From positions 1 to 7,742 of the forward strand of contig JAICKD010000124.1 in NCBI GenBank assembly GCA_025928125.1: a stretch of DNA of 7,742 nucleotides, read 5' to 3'. The notes under the pieces are model-generated. The model was not told the origin of the DNA, made no database searches, and saw nothing but the letters and a program-made list of their open reading frames with translations. The first letter of the stretch is position 1, and each line of letters begins with the position of its first letter. Below, piece by piece: positions 4,868 to 7,742 of this stretch. Source of the stretch: Ktedonobacterales bacterium (GTDB lineage: Bacteria; Chloroflexota; Ktedonobacteria; Ktedonobacterales; JADMIN01). Position numbers and translations under genes: made by a program.

Positions 4868-6616
4868 TTACTCAACAGCCATCGGCCGCAATGGTTCATG
4901 ATCGGCTGTGTCGTCGCTCTTTTCTGAGGATGTGATGGTCGTTCGGAGCGGGATTTCCTTCAGGAAGAGGGTCGCCACCAGCGCGGCAATCGCCATCACC
5001 AGCATGGCGAAAAAGGAGGCGCGCACCCCGTCCAGCAGACTGCCGCTGACCGTCGAGATGAACTGGTCGAATATCGCCTTTCCGTTCTGCGGGCCAAGGA
5101 GGGCCTCGAAGCCCGCGCGAATCTGCTGTTGGGTGGCAGGATCGACCAGCACCTGTGGATCGGTCGGAATCGCGTGCTTGTGCGCCGCCGCCGCGTCCAA
5201 CACGCGCTTGAGGCCGGGCGACTGCGCCTGAGCAGCGGCGAAACTGGTGGCGAAGACATTGGCGACGATGGCTCCCAGCACCGAAATACCGATGGTCGAG
5301 CCAATCGAGCGGCTGAACTGGACGGACGAGGTGACGACGCCGAGCCGATTGTAGGGCAGCGCGTTCTGAACGGCGACGGTGTAGACGGGCAGCACGAAGC
5401 CGAGGCCAAGGCCAAGGATAATCATGTTGCGCACGAGCGTGAAATTATCGGTATTGGCTCCCATGCCAAGCAGCAGAGCCACGCCAATCGAGCAGATGAC
5501 TAGGCCGAAGATAGCCACGCGCTGGTAACGCCCGGTGCGCGAGATGAGCTGGCCGCCGATGACGTTGGTCACCACGACGGCAAGCGTTAGCGGCGTGATC
5601 ACCGCGCCGGAGCTTGTCGCCGTCTGCCCCAGCACGCCCTGCACGAAGAGCGGCAGATAGACGCCCAGCCCCAGCAAGAGCGGCCCCACGAAGAAACTGG
5701 CGATGAAGGCCGCGGTGAATATCTGGTTGCGGAACAAATCGAGCGGCAGCAAGGGGTCGGTCACGCGCAGCTCGATCAGGGCGAAGGCGACGAACATCAC
5801 CAGCGAGAACGCCAGCGAGCCAATGACCTGCGGTGATGCCCAGGGATACGTGGAACCCGCCCAGGTGAGCGCGACGAGCAGCGGCACCACTCCAGCGACG
5901 ATGGTGGCGACGCCGAACCAGTCAATGCGCCGACTGCCGCGCCTGCTGCCTGTGGTGGGGAAGCCGATCAGCAGGGTGATGAGCGCGATGGCGCCCACTG
6001 GCAGGTTAACATAGAAGACCCAGCGCCAGCCGGGATTGTCGGTAATCCAGCCGCCCAGGCTCGGCCCAAACACCGAGGCCAGTCCAAACGTCGCCGCGAT
6101 GACGCCCTGCCAGCGTCCGCGCTCCTGTGGGGAGAAGAGGTCGCCGATGCTGGCGAACGCGCCAGACTGCAACGCGCCCGCGCCGATGCCCTGCAATCCA
6201 CGAAAGATGATTAGCTCGTTCATCGTCGCGGCGCGGCCACAGAGCGCCGAGCCAAGCACAAAGACGATCACGCCAAAGATCAGAATAGGCTTGCGGCCAT
6301 ACTGGTCGGAGAGCTTGCCCGCAATGGGGATAACGCAGGTCGCTGTCAGCAGATACGCAGTGACCACCCAGGCGTAGCGGTCGAAGCCCTGAAGCTCGGA
6401 GACGATGCGCGGCAGCGCGGTGCCGACGATAGTCTGGTCGATGGCGGACAACAGGATACAGAGCAGCACACCCGCCAGCGCGAGCACCAATTGCTTGCGG
6501 TCGAGCTCGGGTGGCGCGCCCACGACGTTGGCCCTGGCCGCTCTGGCTGCCCCAGTCGCTCCAGGCACATGTCCATTCGCCCCAACCGTGGATCTTTCCG
6601 CGCGCTCGTCGCTCAT
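4868..6616 (-). CDS. DHA2-family (EmrB/QacA type) 14-TM MFS drug exporter
   Basis: This is a 582-residue proton-coupled multidrug-exporter-type transporter of the cytoplasmic membrane. A hydrophilic Ala/Gly-rich N-terminus of about 40 residues is followed by TM1 with the family motif LLSAIDQTIVGTALPRI (55-71), including the membrane-embedded Asp60. Motif A, GKLSDQYGRKP, is at 100-110. The antiporter motif C, GLASVFGPSLGGWI, is at 178-191. The DHA2-typical GWRWVFYVNLPVG is at 196-208. A large loop of about 65 residues (around 465-530) lies before the last TM, as is usual in DHA2 proteins. The charged tail ends EPLRPMAVE. I start at the ATG at 6614-6616 because GGGGGAG lies six nt upstream; an in-frame TTG at 6629-6631 falls inside that ribosome site. 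Substrates cannot be read from sequence. No regulator gene is beside it in the window, but an operator candidate lies upstream. Confidence 0.93.
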   Translation of the reverse strand: MSDERAERSTVGANGHVPGATGAARAARANVVGAPPELDRKQLVLALAGVLLCILLSAIDQTIVGTALPRIVSELQGFDRYAWVVTAYLLTATCVIPIAGKLSDQYGRKPILIFGVIVFVLGSALCGRAATMNELIIFRGLQGIGAGALQSGAFASIGDLFSPQERGRWQGVIAATFGLASVFGPSLGGWITDNPGWRWVFYVNLPVGAIALITLLIGFPTTGSRRGSRRIDWFGVATIVAGVVPLLVALTWAGSTYPWASPQVIGSLAFSLVMFVAFALIELRVTDPLLPLDLFRNQIFTAAFIASFFVGPLLLGLGVYLPLFVQGVLGQTATSSGAVITPLTLAVVVTNVIGGQLISRTGRYQRVAIFGLVICSIGVALLLGMGANTDNFTLVRNMIILGLGLGFVLPVYTVAVQNALPYNRLGVVTSSVQFSRSIGSTIGISVLGAIVANVFATSFAAAQAQSPGLKRVLDAAAAHKHAIPTDPQVLVDPATQQQIRAGFEALLGPQNGKAIFDQFISTVSGSLLDGVRASFFAMLVMAIAALVATLFLKEIPLRTTITSSEKSDDTADHEPLRPMAVE

Positions 6617-6703
6617 TGTGGTCTCCCCCAAATTCGTGGCTCGCTGTCGGTGCGCATGCGTGGCTCATCGCGGAAAGATGGCGCAGCCCTCGCGCGCATA
6701 ACT

Positions 6704-6734
6704 GCATAAACGGTAGCGTACCGTAGTGGGTCAA
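6704..6734 (-). promoter_or_regulatory. Promoter with embedded palindromic operator upstream of the DHA2 exporter
   Basis: On the minus strand, TTGACC (6729-6734, 5 of 6 to TTGACA) is followed at about 17-19 bp by a weak -10 region (GTTTATGC, 6704-6711). The spacer is largely filled by the dyad ACGGTA-GCG-TACCGT (6710-6724), with perfect 6-bp arms around three bases. A dyad between -35 and -10 of an exporter gene is the usual layout for a TetR- or MarR-type repressor site. The -10 match is poor and no regulator gene is visible, so this remains a candidate. Confidence 0.45.
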
Positions 6735-6786
6735 GGAGAGACAATGGCCATAGGTTCAGATTTCTCCCTGACATCGCGTGGAGCGC

Positions 6787-6815
6787 TTGCGGCAGCGCGC
6801 CGCCGATGCTAGACT
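6787..6815 (+). promoter_or_regulatory. Rightward promoter candidate, possibly for a leaderless transcript
   Basis: TTGCGG (6787-6792) and TAGACT (6810-6815) are separated by exactly 17 bp. The -10 type TANNNT is common in GC-rich bacteria. An ATG begins at 6823, seven nt after the -10, so a transcript would start at or next to that codon, as in leaderless genes. It would drive the small frame at 6823, the toxin-like remnant and perhaps the MFS_3 gene. Confidence 0.4.
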
Positions 6816-6822
6816 TTGCCGC

Positions 6823-6921
6823 ATGAGTACTGCCACGATAAGCGCCCATCGGGAACCGACCCTATCCTGGGCGTATCGCACTTCACGAGCAGGCACGCCA
6901 CTTCCTGTTCTGGCCGCGTAA
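6823..6921 (+). CDS. Short possible leaderless reading frame (32 codons), unknown
   Basis: The frame starts at the ATG right after the promoter candidate and encodes a 32-residue peptide beginning MSTATISAHREPTLSW, stopping at TAA 6919-6921. No ribosome site is present, as expected for a leaderless start. I recognise no family. It may be the truncated head of the toxin-like or an antitoxin gene whose remainder is now in another frame, or it may not be translated. Confidence 0.2.
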   Translation: MSTATISAHREPTLSWAYRTSRAGTPLPVLAA

Positions 6922-6940
6922 GCCCGGCGCATTTGCTTAC

Positions 6941-7228
6941 GTGGCGGAGCATGGCGCCGCCGATGCCAACACACTCGCTCATTGGCCACCTCTGGCTGCT
7001 GTGAGCGCAGGATACGGTTGCGCATCGAGCGGACGCCGTTTCCCCGCTTCTTCACTTTTCCTCCCAAAGAACCCTCTTTGGCGGCGCGCCGGGCATCCCT
7101 TTGTGATCTTCTACCGCGTGGATGGCGCGTGTGCGTACGTTGTGACGTTCCGCGCCATCCATGGCTCCGATGAAAGTGGATGCCAATCTCATGACACTCA
7201 ACCAACAGGCGTCGCCGACGTCGCCTGA
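6941..7228 (+). pseudogene. RelE/ParE-type toxin remnant
   Basis: The C-terminal third matches the RelE/ParE toxin pattern well: GHPFVIFYRVDGACAYVVTFRAIHGSDE corresponds to the family's h-P-x-V-I-F-Y-R-v-(5-8)-v-v-x-H-G-x-x-D ending. Further upstream in the same frame, AYVAEHGAADANTLA resembles the Y-I-A-E-H helix near the N-terminus of ParE proteins, and AGYG...GRRFPAS resembles the mid region. The part between is not convincing, and a strand-rich insert (LFLPKNPLW) replaces the expected short link before HPF. The frame is open from 6842 but has no start codon before the GTG at 6941, and no antitoxin gene is adjacent. I read it as a decayed toxin gene. A divergent intact gene is less likely. 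Its end overlaps the start region of the MFS_3 gene. Confidence 0.5.
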
Positions 7229-7742
7229 GTCCTCGCGCCCACTGCCGCTCTGGCGCAACCGCAATTACCTGCTCCTCTGGAGCGGCCAGGCGATCTCGTC
7301 GGTGGGTGGCGAGGCCTCGCAACTGGCCTTCCCGCTGCTGGTGCTCGCCGTCACTCATTCACCGGCCCAGGCCGGAATCACCGGAGCATTGCGCGCGCTG
7401 GCCTATCTCTTCCTCGGATGGCCCGCCGGGGCGCTCGTCGACCGCTGGGACCGCAAGCGCGTGATGATCCTCTGCGACGCTGGGCGCGCGCTGGCGCTAG
7501 GCAGCATCCCGCTGGCGCTGGCGCTCGATCATCTGACAATGGCGCAGATCTATCTCGTCTCTGTGCTCGAAGGGACGCTCTACGTCTTCTTTGGCCTTGC
7601 TGAGTCCGCCGCGCTGCCACGGGTAGTCGCCAAATCGCAACTGCCAGCCGCCACGGCGCAGAATGAGGTCACTGGCGGCGTTGTGACATTATTGGGGCCA
7701 TGGCTCGGCGGGACGCTCTTTGGCGTGGCGCGCGCGCTGCCC
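7191..7742 (+). CDS. MFS transporter, MFS_3 / enterobactin-exporter-like family (N-terminal part, runs off right edge)
   Basis: These are the first 184 codons of a second MFS exporter, unrelated to the DHA2 one. After a short hydrophilic start comes LWRNRNYLLLWSGQAISSVG (20-39), the characteristic opening of this family, with TM1 continuing into LAFPLLVLAVT. TM2 is followed by motif A, GALVDRWDRKR (80-90). The family motif AESAALPRVVAKSQLPAATA (137-156), then TLLGPWLGGTLFG (166-178), matches the usual 'LP.LV....L..ANA......GP.LGG' pattern. Such proteins are 12-TM proton-driven exporters of drugs, macrolides or siderophores; the substrate is unknown here. The frame is open from 7146, with ATGs at 7161, 7170 and 7191. 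I prefer 7191, which alone has a purine-rich AAAGTGGA upstream, though weak. The 38-nt overlap with the toxin-like frame supports that frame being a relic. Confidence 0.85.
   Translation, partial: MTLNQQASPTSPESSRPLPLWRNRNYLLLWSGQAISSVGGEASQLAFPLLVLAVTHSPAQAGITGALRALAYLFLGWPAGALVDRWDRKRVMILCDAGRALALGSIPLALALDHLTMAQIYLVSVLEGTLYVFFGLAESAALPRVVAKSQLPAATAQNEVTGGVVTLLGPWLGGTLFGVARALP

Noticed and set aside
4657..4935. Plus-strand frame of 92 codons in the AT-rich spacer
   Set aside because: It runs into the exporter's 3' end in antisense, has no ribosome site and no recognisable motif.
6006..6734. 242-codon minus-strand frame
   Set aside because: It is an out-of-frame shadow of the DHA2 exporter, whose motifs are all in the chosen frame.
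6756..7358. 200-codon minus-strand Arg-rich frame
   Set aside because: It is antisense to the toxin-like remnant and the MFS_3 gene, is Arg-rich as expected of a GC-rich antisense frame, and shows no domain.

Overview
The window looks like a piece of a GC-rich bacterial chromosome with a lower-GC accessory island in the middle. Cox-type molybdenum hydroxylase genes, large DHA2 and MFS_3 exporters, secreted proteins of unknown function and a possible leaderless promoter would suit a soil Chloroflexota such as Ktedonobacteria, or an actinobacterium. This is inference from gene style only; there is no rRNA or other phylogenetic marker here. Base composition is uneven: 70% GC counted at 6121-6180 (inside the DHA2 exporter) against 33% at 4501-4560.

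Layout, left to right. Everything from 1 to 6616 is on the minus strand, so it is transcribed right to left. (1) 1-1778 is the head of a CO-dehydrogenase / xanthine-dehydrogenase-like cluster: coxG (SRPBCC domain, long Pro/Ala linker, C-terminal membrane anchor), a 239-bp gap rich in short repeats, coxS ([2Fe-2S] subunit), then, 15 nt on, the first 57 codons of coxL (molybdopterin subunit), which runs off the left edge. (2) 1779-2104 is non-coding and ends in a strong hairpin that probably terminates the next transcript. (3) 2105-4174 holds three small envelope genes: a two-helix PLDc_N-type membrane protein, an orphan lipoprotein and an orphan secreted protein. (4) 4175-4867 is a gene-free, AT-rich stretch with a good promoter candidate, an inferred leader of about 300 nt carrying several inverted repeats, and two more hairpins. 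(5) 4868-6616 is a 14-TM DHA2 drug-exporter-type gene. Its upstream region carries a -35-like box followed by a palindromic operator candidate.

On the plus strand, right of 6780, a promoter candidate points rightwards into what looks like a decayed RelE/ParE toxin gene, and then into a second, unrelated MFS exporter that is cut by the right edge.

Functionally, CoxG-CoxS-CoxL form a unit: a molybdenum hydroxylase with its membrane-tethering/quinone-linked partner. Whether it oxidises CO cannot be decided here, because the CoxL active-site loop lies outside the window. The two exporters are divergent and belong to different families. I see no clear undescribed multi-gene system. The best candidates for something new are the structured leader with its orphan secreted protein, and the repeat-rich control region upstream of coxS.
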